This document shows, piece after piece, positions 9,123 through 18,030 of a stretch of 64,000 nucleotides of DNA. The stretch's first letter is position 1. Every line of letters begins with the position of its first letter. The stretch comes from Craterilacuibacter sp. RT1T. GTDB taxonomy: Bacteria > Pseudomonadota > Gammaproteobacteria > Burkholderiales > Chromobacteriaceae. Below the pieces are notes generated by a model. It worked only from the letters and a program-made list of their open reading frames with translations. It did no database searches and was not told where the DNA came from. The stretch is from contig NZ_JAMFLI010000002.1 of assembly GCF_023502145.1 (NCBI RefSeq), forward strand, positions 434,001 to 498,000, given 5' to 3'. Position numbers and translations under genes: made by a program.

Positions 9123-9144
9123 GTTTCATGACACGTCATGAAAC
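9123..9144. repeat. Perfect hairpin between ssrA and its terminator
   Basis: GTTTCATGAC (9123-9132) and GTCATGAAAC (9135-9144) form a perfect 10-base inverted repeat around two bases. It lies in the transcribed 3' trailer of pre-tmRNA, 7 bases beyond the mature CCA end. It could be a processing signal, a second terminator stem or part of a recombination site. Confidence 0.8.
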
Positions 9145-9151
9145 GGTCGTT

Positions 9152-9516
9152 TGGTGGAGGCGGCGGGAATCGAACCCGCGTCCGGAAATCCTACACAGTG
9201 AGTTCTACATACTTAGTCGTGTCATTTGGATTTAACCTCGACCACGCCGACGGACAGGCTGGGTTCTGGCGAGTTACCTATTGTTTCGCACTGAGCCAAG
9301 TAACCCGACACAGCACTAGCAGATGTAAAGTGACACTACAGGGTTTTGACGCCCCCGGCCCATCTGCGAACCGTTGTAGTGTCTAGCCGGCCGTTAGGCT
9401 GCTAGAGCGTAAGTTTCGTCGTTTGCGACTAAAAAAATTCAGTGTTTTACGGGATGACTGAAATCCCGGTATGCCCTCATCCGCTTCGCAACCCCCGTCG
9501 AAACCAGGTCGCCCCC
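9152..9516 (-). ncRNA. ssrA: Transfer-messenger RNA (tmRNA), tag ANDETYALAA
   Basis: The 5' end (GGGGGCGACCTGGTTTCGAC, at 9516) and the 3' end (GGTTCGATTCCCGCCGCC, then TCCACCA ending at 9152) pair as the tRNA-like domain. The tag frame on the minus strand (9426-9394) encodes ANDETYALAA then TAA; its first codon, GCA, would be the resume codon. This tag is known from Neisseria and is the best taxonomic clue in the window. tmRNA rescues stalled ribosomes and marks their products for proteolysis. The encoded CCA end is intact. About 365 nt is the normal length. Confidence 0.97.
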
Positions 9517-9531
9517 AGATTTGGTAGCGCG

Positions 9532-9537
9532 AGTATA
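9532..9537 (-). promoter_or_regulatory. Probable -10 element of the ssrA promoter
   Basis: On the minus strand TATACT (9537-9532) lies about 16 bases before the mature tmRNA 5' end. It is followed by a short GC-rich leader that RNase P would remove. The -35 region (around TGCCAA) is weak. Confidence 0.5.
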
Positions 9538-9573
9538 CCGCGTTGGCAGCGTGTCTGCCAGCTTTGTGTGGCC

Positions 9574-10224
9574 TTATAGATGCTGGAGCAGGTCCAGCGG
9601 GTGGTCGATGGCGATATCGGCCGCCCATTGTTCGGGTTTGTCGCTGTCAGCGATATAGCCCCAGTTGGCCAGCACCGTTTTCATGCCGACTATGCGTCCG
9701 GCCTGAATGTCGCGCTCGGCATCGCCCACATACAGGCAGTGTGCCGGCTGGATGCCGATCTGGCTGGCGGCGTGCAGCATGGGCTTGGGGTCGGGCTTGG
9801 CCACGCCGACGGTGTCGCCGCTGACCACGACCGCAGGCGCGAGCACAAAGGGCAGGGCGGGAACGAGGCGGTCGGTGAAGCGCATCGGCTTATTGGTAAT
9901 AATGCCCCAGCTCAGGCCGCGTGCGGCCAGTGCCGCAATCATGTCGTTGACGCCGTCAAACAGGCAGGTTTCGTTGGCAAAGCCGTGTTCGTACTGCTCG
10001 AGAAAGCGCAGGCGATACTCTTCGAAACGCGGGTGTTCCTGCGTAATGCCGAAACCCAGGCTAACCAGGCCGCGCGCGCCGTGGCTGGCGATCGGGCGGA
10101 TGGCGGCATAGGGCTGGGCGGGCAGGCCTTCTTCCGCCAGCAGGCGGTTGAGTGCGCCGCCAAGGTCGCGGGCGGTGTCGGCTAGCGTGCCGTCTAGGTC
10201 GAACAGGACTGCCTGTATGGTCAT
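9574..10224 (-). CDS. gph: HAD-family phosphatase, phosphoglycolate-phosphatase-like
   Basis: A 216-residue HAD hydrolase with motif I VLFDLDGTLADT (6-17), motif II ITNKP, and motif III/IV SGDTVGVAKPDPKP with YVGDAERDIQAG. This set is typical of Gph/PhnX-like enzymes that dephosphorylate 2-phosphoglycolate. The neighbouring motif fits the Gph/MupP (N-acetylmuramate 6-phosphate phosphatase) group equally well. The internal ATG at 10224 was chosen over the upstream one at 10284 because the HAD domain begins only 5 residues after it. It lies 74 bases after ilvA on the same strand, and may be read from the ilvA side. Confidence 0.85.
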   Translation of the reverse strand: MTIQAVLFDLDGTLADTARDLGGALNRLLAEEGLPAQPYAAIRPIASHGARGLVSLGFGITQEHPRFEEYRLRFLEQYEHGFANETCLFDGVNDMIAALAARGLSWGIITNKPMRFTDRLVPALPFVLAPAVVVSGDTVGVAKPDPKPMLHAASQIGIQPAHCLYVGDAERDIQAGRIVGMKTVLANWGYIADSDKPEQWAADIAIDHPLDLLQHL

Positions 10225-10298
10225 GATGGGTGTGGCTGCAAGTCGTGGGAAGGATATTGTCCCTGCGATCGGCTGCAGGGACAAGTTAAGGCCGGCTG

Positions 10299-11831
10299 TT
10301 AGCGCAGGGTCTTGCCCAGGAACAGCTTATAGGCCGGGTTGTCGGTTTCTTCGCTGCAGGGGTAGCCCAGCGTGTCGATAAAGTGCTGGAAGGCCTCGTT
10401 ATCGGTGGCGGGAACCTGAATGCCGACCAGAACCCGGCCGTAGTCGGCGCCGTGGTTGCGGTAGTGAAAGAGCGAAATATTCCACTCGGTGCGCATGGCG
10501 TCGAGGAAGCGCTTGAGCGCGCCCGGGCGCTCGGGGAACTCGAAGCGCAACACGCGCTCGTCCTGCAACTGCGGTGCATGGCCGCCTACCAGATGGCGGA
10601 TATGCAGCTTGGCCATTTCATTGTCGGTCAGGTCTATGCCTTCCAGGTCTTCGGCCCTGAGTGCATCGATAATGCGCTCGACGTCCTCGCGCCCGCTGAT
10701 CTGGATGCCGACAAATACATGGGCAAGCTTGGGGTCGGCAAAGCGGTAGTTGAATTCGGTGATGTTGCGCTGGCCGATGATGTTGCAAAACTTCTTGAAG
10801 CTGCCCGGTGTTTCCGGAATGGAGACGGCGATAATCGCTTCGCGCCGCTCGCCCAGCTCCGAGCGTTCGGAGACATGGCGCAAACGGTCGAAATTCATAT
10901 TGGCGCCGCAGTTAATGGCGACCAGGGTTCGCCCTTCACAACGTTCGCGCTCGGCGTAGGCTTTGGCGCCGGCCACCGCCAAGGCTCCTGCCGGCTCGCA
11001 GATGGCGCGGGTGTCTTCGAAAATGTCCTTGATTGCCGCGCAGACGGCATCGGTGTCGACCAGGATGATTTCGTCCAGCAATTCGCGGCACAGGCGGAAG
11101 GTTTCCTCGCCCACCAGCTTGACCGCGACGCCATCGGCAAACAGGCCGACATCCTTCAGTTCGACCCGGTGCCCGGCAGCGATAGACTGGCGCATGGCGT
11201 CCGAGTCGACCGGCTGCACGCCGATGACCTTGATTTCCGGCTTCAGGCGCTTGATATAGCTGGCGACACCGGCGGCCAGGCCACCGCCGCCAATGGCAAC
11301 GAAGACCGCATCGATAGGGTCGGGGTGCTGGCGCAGGATTTCCATGGCGATGGTGCCCTGGCCGGCGATTACATCCGGGTCGTCGAAGGGCGGGATATAC
11401 ACCTTGCCGCTGCTGGCAACCAGTTCCATCGCATGCTGGTAGGCGTCGCTATAGGATTCGCCGAACAGCACCACCTTGCCGCCGCGGCTCAGTACACCGT
11501 CTATCTTGACCTGCGGCGTGGTAACCGGCATCACGATGGTGGCTTCGCAGCCTATCTTGCTGGCCGACAGGGCCACGCCCTGCGCATGGTTGCCGGCACT
11601 GGCGGTAATCACCCCTTGTTGCCTTTGCTCGGGTGTGAGCTTGGACATTTTGTTGTAAGCGCCGCGCAGCTTGAAGGAAAACACCGGCTGCAGGTCTTCG
11701 CGCTTGAGCAGGATGGTGTTGCGGGTGCGGCGCGACAGATTGGGGGCGATCTCCAGCGGCGATTCGATCGCCACGTCGTAGACGCGCGAGGTCAGGATGC
11801 GTTCAAGATAATCGGTCGGAGGGGTGGGCAT
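10299..11831 (-). CDS. ilvA: Threonine ammonia-lyase (threonine dehydratase), biosynthetic
   Basis: This PLP enzyme deaminates threonine to 2-oxobutanoate, the first step of isoleucine synthesis. The 510 residues include the PLP lysine in FSFKLRGAYN (K54), the glycine loop GGGGLAAGV and SAGNHAQGVA in the catalytic domain (1-330). Two ACT-like regulatory segments follow (about 340-420 and 430-510), as in the isoleucine-inhibited enzyme of E. coli; catabolic forms lack them. The length is normal. The gene is divergent from dacA. Confidence 0.95.
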   Translation of the reverse strand: MPTPPTDYLERILTSRVYDVAIESPLEIAPNLSRRTRNTILLKREDLQPVFSFKLRGAYNKMSKLTPEQRQQGVITASAGNHAQGVALSASKIGCEATIVMPVTTPQVKIDGVLSRGGKVVLFGESYSDAYQHAMELVASSGKVYIPPFDDPDVIAGQGTIAMEILRQHPDPIDAVFVAIGGGGLAAGVASYIKRLKPEIKVIGVQPVDSDAMRQSIAAGHRVELKDVGLFADGVAVKLVGEETFRLCRELLDEIILVDTDAVCAAIKDIFEDTRAICEPAGALAVAGAKAYAERERCEGRTLVAINCGANMNFDRLRHVSERSELGERREAIIAVSIPETPGSFKKFCNIIGQRNITEFNYRFADPKLAHVFVGIQISGREDVERIIDALRAEDLEGIDLTDNEMAKLHIRHLVGGHAPQLQDERVLRFEFPERPGALKRFLDAMRTEWNISLFHYRNHGADYGRVLVGIQVPATDNEAFQHFIDTLGYPCSEETDNPAYKLFLGKTLR

Positions 11832-11946
11832 GCGGGTTTCGTCCTTTGATGCATATGTCTTGTTTATTCAGGCTATCAGGAAATGGCAGCAGGGGGAACG
11901 GCTGATCGCAGCTGTTTTACGCTGCCGCGCGCAGAGCGCAGGCGTG

Positions 11947-11952
11947 TATAAT
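11947..11952 (+). promoter_or_regulatory. Candidate -10 element upstream of dacA
   Basis: A consensus TATAAT, 56 bases before the dacA start codon, in the ilvA-dacA divergent region. No good -35 hexamer is seen at 16-18 bases, so the call rests on the -10 alone. Confidence 0.4.
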
Positions 11953-12008
11953 CGCCAGCTGATTCTATGCGGACCTGTTGCGTCTGCCCTTATGCCTGAA
12001 ACTAAACG

Positions 12009-13145
12009 ATGAAAAAACTGACGTCCCTGATTGTTGCCGCCGCCTTTTCGCTGCCGGTTATTGCCAATACCGTATTCGTGCCGCCTGTGCCCGCCATTGC
12101 CGGCAAGGCCTATTACCTGACCGATTTCCATAGCGGCGAGACGATCGCCTCGCTGAATCCCGATCAGCGCATTGAGCCTGCTTCCCTGACCAAGCTGATG
12201 ACCGCTTATCTGACCTTTAAGGCACTGAAGGAAAAGCGCCTGACGCTGGATCAGACCTTGACCGTGTCGCAAAAGGGCTGGAAAACCGAAGGCTCGCGCA
12301 TGTTCCTCGACCCGAAAGTGCCGGCCAAGGTCGATGACCTGATCAAGGGCATGATCGTACAGTCGGGTAACGATGCTTGCGTCACGCTGTCCGAAGCGAT
12401 TGCCGGCAGTGAAGAAGTGTTTGCCCAACTGATGACGGCCGAAGCCAAGCGTCTGGGCATGAAGAACACCAATTTCCAGAACTCGACCGGCCTGCCGGGC
12501 GACGCGCACTACACCACGGCGCATGATCTGGGGATTCTGGCGACGTCCATTATTCGCGACTTCCCGCAGTTCTATCAGATCTATTCGATGAAGTCGTTTA
12601 CCTATAACGGCATCACCCAGCCTAACCGCAACCTGCTGCTGTACCGCGACCCGAACGTAGACGGCATGAAAACCGGCTTTACCAATTCGGCAGGCTACAA
12701 CCTGATCGCGTCCAGCCATCGCGACGGCCGTCGCGTCGTGTCGGTGGTGGTCGGCACCAACAGTCCGGAAGCGCGCGCGGTGGAAAGCTCCAAGCTGCTG
12801 AACTACGGCTTGCAGTTCTTTGAAACGCCCAAACTGTATGAAGCCGATAAGCCGGTGTCCGAGGTCAGCGTCTACAAAGGCGAAGACAGCAAGTTGGCCA
12901 TCGGCTTCAATCACAACGTCTATGCCACCGTCGCCAAGGGGCAGACCGGCAAGCTCAAGGCTGACCTGACCACCATGCAGCCGGTGATTGCTCCGATCAA
13001 AAAAGGGCAGACCGTCGGCAAGCTGGTGGTGTCGCTGGATGGCAAGGTGGTGCATGAAGAGCCGGTGGTGGCCCTGAAAGATGTGGCCGAAGGCGGTTTC
13101 TTCAGCCGGTTGTGGGACAGTATCAAGCTGATGCTGGGCTGGTAA
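12009..13145 (+). CDS. dacA: D-alanyl-D-alanine carboxypeptidase (PBP5/6 family)
   Basis: A periplasmic penicillin-binding protein that trims the terminal D-Ala from peptidoglycan pentapeptides. The 378 residues start with a signal peptide (LIVAAAFSLPVIA). The active site is complete: SxxK S59-L-T-K62, SGN 119-121 and KTG 221-223. A beta-rich C-terminal domain follows. The last residues (GGFFSRLWDSIKLMLGW) form an amphipathic helix that anchors PBP5 to the inner membrane. The next gene is DUF493, then lipB and lipA, an order conserved in many proteobacteria. Confidence 0.95.
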   Translation: MKKLTSLIVAAAFSLPVIANTVFVPPVPAIAGKAYYLTDFHSGETIASLNPDQRIEPASLTKLMTAYLTFKALKEKRLTLDQTLTVSQKGWKTEGSRMFLDPKVPAKVDDLIKGMIVQSGNDACVTLSEAIAGSEEVFAQLMTAEAKRLGMKNTNFQNSTGLPGDAHYTTAHDLGILATSIIRDFPQFYQIYSMKSFTYNGITQPNRNLLLYRDPNVDGMKTGFTNSAGYNLIASSHRDGRRVVSVVVGTNSPEARAVESSKLLNYGLQFFETPKLYEADKPVSEVSVYKGEDSKLAIGFNHNVYATVAKGQTGKLKADLTTMQPVIAPIKKGQTVGKLVVSLDGKVVHEEPVVALKDVAEGGFFSRLWDSIKLMLGW

Positions 13146-13225
13146 GTCAGCACCGGGCGGTGCAGGGTTTCTCTGCCCGCCTGAGCCATACGGGCCTTGT
13201 GGCAAGGTCAATGGAAGGAAAGAGT

Positions 13226-13492
13226 ATGAGCGAACAAAAAGATGTATTCGAATTCCCTTGCCGTTTTCCGGTCAAGGTCATGGGCGAGCGCCATGAAGAA
13301 CTGACCGCCACCGTGATCGAAGTGGTGCGGGTGCATGCGCCGGATCTGGATGAAGTGGATGTGGTGGTGCGCGAAAGCAGCAGCGGCAAGTATCTGTCGC
13401 TGACGGTGACGGTGAATGCGCATAGCCGCGCCCAGCTGGACCAGATCTATCTGGCGCTGACGAGTCACCCCATGGTCAAGATTGTTCTGTGA
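13226..13492 (+). CDS. ybeD: DUF493/YbeD-family protein
   Basis: An 88-residue protein of the YbeD family: [13 protein letters not shown] at the N-terminus, an alternating beta-alpha pattern and the typical end SHPMVKIVL. YbeD has an ACT-like fold and is usually found between dacA and lipB, as here; its function is unknown. The ATG at 13226 was chosen because GGAAGGAAAG lies just upstream; an in-frame ATG at 13211 falls before that ribosome site. The stop overlaps the lipB start by 4 bases. Confidence 0.85.
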   Translation: MSEQKDVFEFPCRFPVKVMGERHEELTATVIEVVRVHAPDLDEVDVVVRESSSGKYLSLTVTVNAHSRAQLDQIYLALTSHPMVKIVL

Positions 13493-14124
13493 GCATGCAG
13501 CGTCTTGTCAAACAGTTGGGGCTGGCCGATTACGAGCCCATCTGGCGCGATATGCAGGCTTTTACCGATGCGCGCACGGCCGACACCGCAGATGAACTGT
13601 GGGTGGTCGAGCATCCGCCGGTGTATACGCTGGGTCTGGCCGGCAAGCCCGAACATTTATTGTGCCCGACCGATATTCCGCTGGTGCGTACCGATCGCGG
13701 CGGGCAGGTTACCTATCACGGCCCCGGCCAGCTGGTGGTCTATCTGCTGATTGACTTCAAGCGTCTGGGCCTGGGGGTGCGCGAACTGGTGCGGCGCATT
13801 GAAAACGCCATTATCGCCATGTTGGCCGAGTGCGGCATCGCCGCCGCCGGCGATGTGAATGCGCCGGGTGTCTATGTGCAAGGCGAAAAAATCGCTTCGC
13901 TCGGGCTGCGCATCCGCAACGGTGCGGTCTACCACGGCCTGTCACTCAATGTCGACATGGATCTGACGCCATTTAACTGGATCAATCCCTGCGGCTATCA
14001 AGGCTTGAAAGTGACCCGGCTCAAAGACTTGGGTGTGTCGCTGACGGTGGCCGAGGCGGCTGAACGGCTGTTGCCGCATCTGGATCGCGAGCTGGATGCT
14101 CCGGTGCAGGGGCAGCCGGCGTAA
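13489..14124 (+). CDS. lipB: Octanoyltransferase (lipoate biosynthesis)
   Basis: LipB moves octanoate from acyl carrier protein to the lipoyl domains of 2-oxoacid dehydrogenases and the glycine cleavage H protein. The 211-residue protein has [16 protein letters not shown] (71-85), the catalytic lysine in GEKIASLG (K134) and the catalytic cysteine in NPCGYQG (C168). The GTG at 13489 overlaps the previous stop (GTGA); an ATG two codons on is an alternative. lipA follows 61 bases later and completes the pathway. Confidence 0.94.
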   Translation: MSMQRLVKQLGLADYEPIWRDMQAFTDARTADTADELWVVEHPPVYTLGLAGKPEHLLCPTDIPLVRTDRGGQVTYHGPGQLVVYLLIDFKRLGLGVRELVRRIENAIIAMLAECGIAAAGDVNAPGVYVQGEKIASLGLRIRNGAVYHGLSLNVDMDLTPFNWINPCGYQGLKVTRLKDLGVSLTVAEAAERLLPHLDRELDAPVQGQPA

Positions 14125-14185
14125 ACGAGATGCAACAATACAAGACTGGCACCGCCAAGGTGCAGGAAAACGGCAAGGAGTCCGC

Positions 14186-15133
14186 ATGAAGCTGGAAAAC
14201 GACGCAGGCGTCAAACACAAAGGTGCGGCCAAGACCGCGCGCATCCCGATCAAGGTGGTGCCGCTGGATGAAAAGCTGAAAAAGCCGGAGTGGATCCGCG
14301 CCAAGCTGCCATCGGGTCAGCGCTTTGGCGAGATCAAGGACATTCTGCGCGCGCAGAAACTGCATACCGTGTGTGAAGAGGCGACCTGTCCGAATATCGG
14401 CGAGTGCTTCAGCAAGGGTACGGCGACCTTTATGATCATGGGCGACATCTGTACCCGCCGCTGTCCGTTCTGTGATGTCGGCCACGGCCGGCCCAATCCG
14501 CTGGATGTGAACGAACCCAAACACCTGGCCGAAACGGTGGCCGCGCTCAAGCTGCGCTATGTCGTGATCACTTCGGTGGATCGTGATGATTTGCGTGACG
14601 GCGGTGCACAGCATTTTGCCGACTGCATCAGCGAAATCCGCAAGCTGTCGCCGGACACCCAGATCGAAGTGCTGGTGCCGGACTTCCGTGGCCGGCTGGA
14701 CATCGCGCTGGAAATTCTGGCCGCCACGCCGCCCGATGTGATGAACCACAATCTGGAAACCGCGCCGCGCCTGTATAAGCAGGCCCGCCCGGGTGCCGAC
14801 TATGTGCATTCGCTGGAACTGCTCAAGCAGTACAAGGCCTTGCGTCCGGAAGTGCGCACCAAGTCCGGCATTATGGTCGGTCTGGGTGAAACCGATGAAG
14901 AAGTGCGCGCGGTCATGGCGGATATGCGCCGCTACGATATCGATATGCTGACCGTAGGCCAGTATCTGCAGCCGACCGATGGCCATTTGCCGGTGTTGCG
15001 TTATGTGCACCCCGACCAGTTCAAGGCTTTTGAAACCGAGGCGTACGCCATGGGCTTCAAGCATGCCGCCGTCGGTGCCATGGTGCGCTCCAGCTATCAC
15101 GCAGATCAGCAGGCTCATCAGGCCGGCGTGTAA
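14186..15133 (+). CDS. lipA: Lipoyl synthase
   Basis: A radical SAM enzyme that inserts two sulfurs into octanoyl domains. The 315-residue protein has the auxiliary cluster motif [12 protein letters not shown] (C63, C68, C74), the radical SAM motif CTRRCPFC (C89, C93, C96) and the C-terminal RSSYHAD that supplies the serine ligand. The ATG at 14186 follows CAAGGAG; an earlier in-frame ATG at 14096 lies inside lipB and was rejected. A terminator follows. Confidence 0.96.
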   Translation: MKLENDAGVKHKGAAKTARIPIKVVPLDEKLKKPEWIRAKLPSGQRFGEIKDILRAQKLHTVCEEATCPNIGECFSKGTATFMIMGDICTRRCPFCDVGHGRPNPLDVNEPKHLAETVAALKLRYVVITSVDRDDLRDGGAQHFADCISEIRKLSPDTQIEVLVPDFRGRLDIALEILAATPPDVMNHNLETAPRLYKQARPGADYVHSLELLKQYKALRPEVRTKSGIMVGLGETDEEVRAVMADMRRYDIDMLTVGQYLQPTDGHLPVLRYVHPDQFKAFETEAYAMGFKHAAVGAMVRSSYHADQQAHQAGV

Positions 15134-15159
15134 AATTTGCGGCATGGCTGTTGCGGGAT

Positions 15160-15195
15160 AAAGCCGGGTGCCTGGGGTGTCCGGCTTTTATTTTA
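15160..15195 (+). terminator. Intrinsic terminator after lipA
   Basis: AAAGCCGG (15160-15167) pairs with CCGGCTTT (15181-15188) and is followed by TTATTTT. It lies 27 bases after the lipA stop and closes the dacA-lipA operon. Confidence 0.75.
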
Positions 15196-15297
15196 GGGCG
15201 CAGCGGCATGCCGTTTGTCCGGCGCCGGTTTTTGCGTTAGAGTGCCGGCTCTTTTAAATGCCTCCGCGGCAACCCTCGCGCCATTAAAAACAATCCC

Positions 15298-15873
15298 ATG
15301 CATAACACTATTTTTACCACCCCCGTAATCCGCACCCTGATGGCCTGGCTGTCCATCCTGCTGCTTAAACTCAGCGGCTGGAAGATCAACGGCAACTTCC
15401 CGGCCATTCCCAAGTACGTGATGATCGCCGCGCCGCATACCAGCAACTGGGATTTCCCGGTGACGCTGGCCGTCTGCTTTGCCAAGGGGGCGCAGATTTA
15501 CTGGATGGGCAAGCATTCACTATTCAAAGGGCCGATGGGGCCGGTGATGCGCTGGCTGGGCGGGATTCCGGTGAATCGCAACCGCAACAACTCGCTGGTG
15601 CAGCAGATTGTCGATGTCTACCACGCATCGGACAGGCTGGTGGTGATCATTCCGCCGGAAGGCACGCGTGCCAAGGTGACCGAGTGGAAGACCGGCTTTT
15701 ACCATATTGCCAAGGGCGCCGGCGTGCCGGTGGTGCCGGCCTATCTGGATTTCAGCCATAAACAGGCCGGCATTATGGAGCCGTTTTATCTGGGCGAGGA
15801 TCTGGATACGGATATGGCCAAGATTCGCGCCCTGTTTGACGGCATCAACGGCAAGCGCCCGGATAGTTTCTAA
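15298..15873 (+). CDS. 1-acyl-glycerol-3-phosphate acyltransferase-like protein
   Basis: A 191-residue PlsC-superfamily acyltransferase. It has the catalytic HX4D box HTSNWD (47-52), a GKHSLFKGPMG substrate-binding segment and the IPPEGTR motif (118-124). One hydrophobic N-terminal segment (about 8-28) suggests membrane association. The glycerolipid substrate cannot be told from the sequence. Its TAA stop is the first three bases of the 15871-16018 repeat. Confidence 0.85.
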   Translation: MHNTIFTTPVIRTLMAWLSILLLKLSGWKINGNFPAIPKYVMIAAPHTSNWDFPVTLAVCFAKGAQIYWMGKHSLFKGPMGPVMRWLGGIPVNRNRNNSLVQQIVDVYHASDRLVVIIPPEGTRAKVTEWKTGFYHIAKGAGVPVVPAYLDFSHKQAGIMEPFYLGEDLDTDMAKIRALFDGINGKRPDSF

Positions 15874-16018
15874 GAACCTGTTCACGATCTGCTGCGCATC
15901 GGCGATACGGCGTTAAAAACAGCATTCGAAATGCGCATGTACCAGCTGTACATTCCGCTTTCTCAGCCGTTTTCGCCTTGTTTCGCCCTCGTTCGCGAGA
16001 TCGTGAACACGACTCTAA
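15871..16018. repeat. MITE-like dispersed repeat, copy 1 (148 bases)
   Basis: It closely matches the reverse complement of 61191-61335 over its whole length. The ends are imperfect inverted repeats: TAAGAACCTGTTCACGATCT on the left, and TTAGAGTCGTGTTCACGATC when the right end is reverse-complemented. There is no transposase inside. The repeat begins with the stop codon of the acyltransferase gene, the same arrangement seen for copy 2 and msrB. It is probably a non-autonomous element mobilised in trans. Confidence 0.85.
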
Positions 16019-16030
16019 GTAGGAAATGGC

Positions 16031-16079
16031 GGGGGCAAGGCGGGCTTCAGGCAAGAGGCGCACCTTGCCCCCGTTTTTG
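16031..16079 (+). terminator. Intrinsic terminator after the acyltransferase gene
   Basis: GGGGGCAAGG (16031-16040) pairs with CCTTGCCCCC (16063-16072), followed by GTTTTTG. The 10-pair stem is strong. It sits beyond the inserted repeat, which suggests the repeat landed between the stop codon and its terminator. On the opposite strand there is no T-run, so it acts rightward only. Confidence 0.7.
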
Positions 16080-16081
16080 TC

Positions 16082-16684
16082 TTAGCGCGGGGCAAGCCAG
16101 CCTTGCTGTTCGGCCTCGGACAAGGCATCGCTCAGCCAGTCGGCAGCCTGCGGGCAGCCGGCGGCGACCTGACTAACGGCTTTGTCCTGAACTTGCTGGC
16201 GGCTGATTCCATTTTCGCGCCAGCTTTGTCCCTGGCTGTTAAGGTTAAGCAGGATGGGCATCATCCGGTCCATGGCATGGGCAAAACGGGCTTCTGCACT
16301 TTGTCCGGCATCGAATTCCAGCCAGTCATCCAGTAACTGTTCGGCTTGGGGCGCGGGCAAGAGGCCGAAGATGCGTTTAACGGCGGCCAACTCTGCCGCC
16401 TTGCGCTCGGCCAACCCTTCTTCGGCATAAAAAATGGTGTCGCCGGTGTCGATTTCGCCGATATCGTGCACCAGCAGCAAGCGAATCACCCGTTCGATAT
16501 TGATGCTTTCGGTGGCATGTGGTGCCATGGCCAGCGCCAGCATGGCGACCTGCCAGCTGTGTTCCGCCGAGTTTTCATAGCGCTCCAGCGTGATCGGCTT
16601 GTTTTTCCTCAGCACGGCCTTGAGTTTGTCGATTTCGATAATGAAGGCGACGCGCGCCTGCAGTGCATGGTAGGGGCTGGGCAT
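16082..16684 (-). CDS. HD-domain phosphohydrolase (YfbR/HDDC2-like 5'-nucleotidase)
   Basis: A 200-residue HD protein with H42 in NSAEHSWQVA, the HD pair at 73-74 (LLVHDIGEIDTGD) and the distal Asp in AHAMDRMMPIL, a complete metal site. The family hydrolyses deoxynucleoside 5'-monophosphates in E. coli YfbR. The ATG at 16684 was chosen because the domain begins there; the longer frame to 16783 reads into pepT. pepT lies 20 bases upstream on the same strand. Confidence 0.8.
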   Translation of the reverse strand: MPSPYHALQARVAFIIEIDKLKAVLRKNKPITLERYENSAEHSWQVAMLALAMAPHATESINIERVIRLLLVHDIGEIDTGDTIFYAEEGLAERKAAELAAVKRIFGLLPAPQAEQLLDDWLEFDAGQSAEARFAHAMDRMMPILLNLNSQGQSWRENGISRQQVQDKAVSQVAAGCPQAADWLSDALSEAEQQGWLAPR

Positions 16685-16704
16685 CTGTTCGGTTCTGTCC
16701 TGTG

Positions 16705-17934
16705 TTATTGAAGTTGTGCCGTATGCCGGGCAATGGCGACCAGCACTTCGACCGCCTTGTGCATGGCCTGGATGCTGACACATTCATGTTTGCCATGGAA
16801 ATTAAAGCCGCCGGTAAACAGATTGGGGCAGGGCAGCCCCATAAACGACAGGCGCGAGCCATCGGTGCCGCCGCGTATGGGCTTGATCTTGGGCTTGATG
16901 CCGGCGCCCTGCATGGCGGCGCAGGCAATGTCGATAATATGCGGGTGTGGCGTTATCTTGCGGCGCATATTGAAATAGCTGTCGCTGACCGTCAGCACCA
17001 GGCGCGGCTGATCCAGCTCGCGGTTAAAGGCGGCCACCCGTTCGGCAAGATAGGCTTTACGCCGGGCAAAGCCCTCGTCGACAAAGTCGCGGATCAGATA
17101 ATGCAGCTCAGCGGCTTCGACATCGCCCGCCATATGGTGCAGGTGGAAAAAACCTTCAAGCCCTTGCGTTTGTTCCGGCGTCTCGTGTTGCGGCATGCCG
17201 CTATGAAACACGCTGGCCAAGGTCAGGGCATTCACCAGCGTACCGTAGGCCGTGCCCGGGTGGACATTGTTGCCCTGTATTTTGATGCAGGCCGAGGCGG
17301 CGTTGAAGTTTTCGTATTCCAGCTCGCCCATTTCGCCGCCATCCACGGTATACGCCCACCTGGCCGGAAAACGCGCCAGCGGAAACAGATCGGCACCGCG
17401 GCCGATTTCTTCATCCGGGGTAAACGCCAGATAGATCTCGCCATGGATGATGTCGGGCGAGGCGAGCAGGGTTTCTACGGCCGTGACGATTTCGGCGATG
17501 CCGGCTTTGTCGTCGGCGCCAAGCAAGGTGCGGCCATCGGTGGTAATCAGGTCGTGGCCACGGCAGCTGCGCAGTGCCGGAAACGCCTTGAGCGAAATGC
17601 GCTCGCCACTGTCGCCAAGGGCGATGTCCTTGCCTTTCCATGCCGGGACGAACTGCGGCTTTAGCGGCTGGGCGGCAAAGTCGGGCGAGGTGTCCAGATG
17701 GGCAATCCAGCCTATGGCCGGCGCACTGCAGCCCGGGCTTGCCGGCAGACGGGCGGTCAGATAGCCGTTTTCATCCAGTGTCACCTCCGCCAAGCCTAGT
17801 GTAGTGAGTTCAGTCGCCAGTTCTTGCGCCAGGATGCGCTGCCCGGCTGTGCTGGGGCAAGATGGGCTGGCGGGGTCGGAGCGGGTATCGATATGGGCGT
17901 AACGCAAGAAGCGTTGAGTGAGCGGGCTTTGCAT
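16705..17934 (-). CDS. pepT: Peptidase T (tripeptide aminopeptidase)
   Basis: A cytosolic di-zinc M20 peptidase that removes the N-terminal residue of tripeptides. The 409 residues show IAHLDTSPDF (H79, D81), GADDKAGIAEIV (bridging Asp near 141), the catalytic pair in TPDEEIGRG (174-175) and DGGEMGELEYE. The length matches the family. It is followed at 20 bases by the HD phosphohydrolase, and lies 96 bases after the nucleoside hydrolase. Confidence 0.95.
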   Translation of the reverse strand: MQSPLTQRFLRYAHIDTRSDPASPSCPSTAGQRILAQELATELTTLGLAEVTLDENGYLTARLPASPGCSAPAIGWIAHLDTSPDFAAQPLKPQFVPAWKGKDIALGDSGERISLKAFPALRSCRGHDLITTDGRTLLGADDKAGIAEIVTAVETLLASPDIIHGEIYLAFTPDEEIGRGADLFPLARFPARWAYTVDGGEMGELEYENFNAASACIKIQGNNVHPGTAYGTLVNALTLASVFHSGMPQHETPEQTQGLEGFFHLHHMAGDVEAAELHYLIRDFVDEGFARRKAYLAERVAAFNRELDQPRLVLTVSDSYFNMRRKITPHPHIIDIACAAMQGAGIKPKIKPIRGGTDGSRLSFMGLPCPNLFTGGFNFHGKHECVSIQAMHKAVEVLVAIARHTAQLQ

Positions 17935-18030
17935 GGTGAGGCCTCATTCAAGCGTAGTGGGCTCACTATGCGCCGCGCCGCGCAGGATTTCCTTGCTTTA
18001 GCACAGACTCCTTCAAGAAAAATACCGGTT

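Noticed and set aside
10383-11849. 488-codon frame antisense to ilvA
   Set aside because: Shadow of the ilvA codon pattern; no domains.
15931-16176. Small ORF reading YIPLSQPFSPCF within the repeat, and its partner near 61200
   Set aside because: The frames arise from the repeat sequence, extend into unrelated flanks and have no ribosome site. The repeat explains the similarity.
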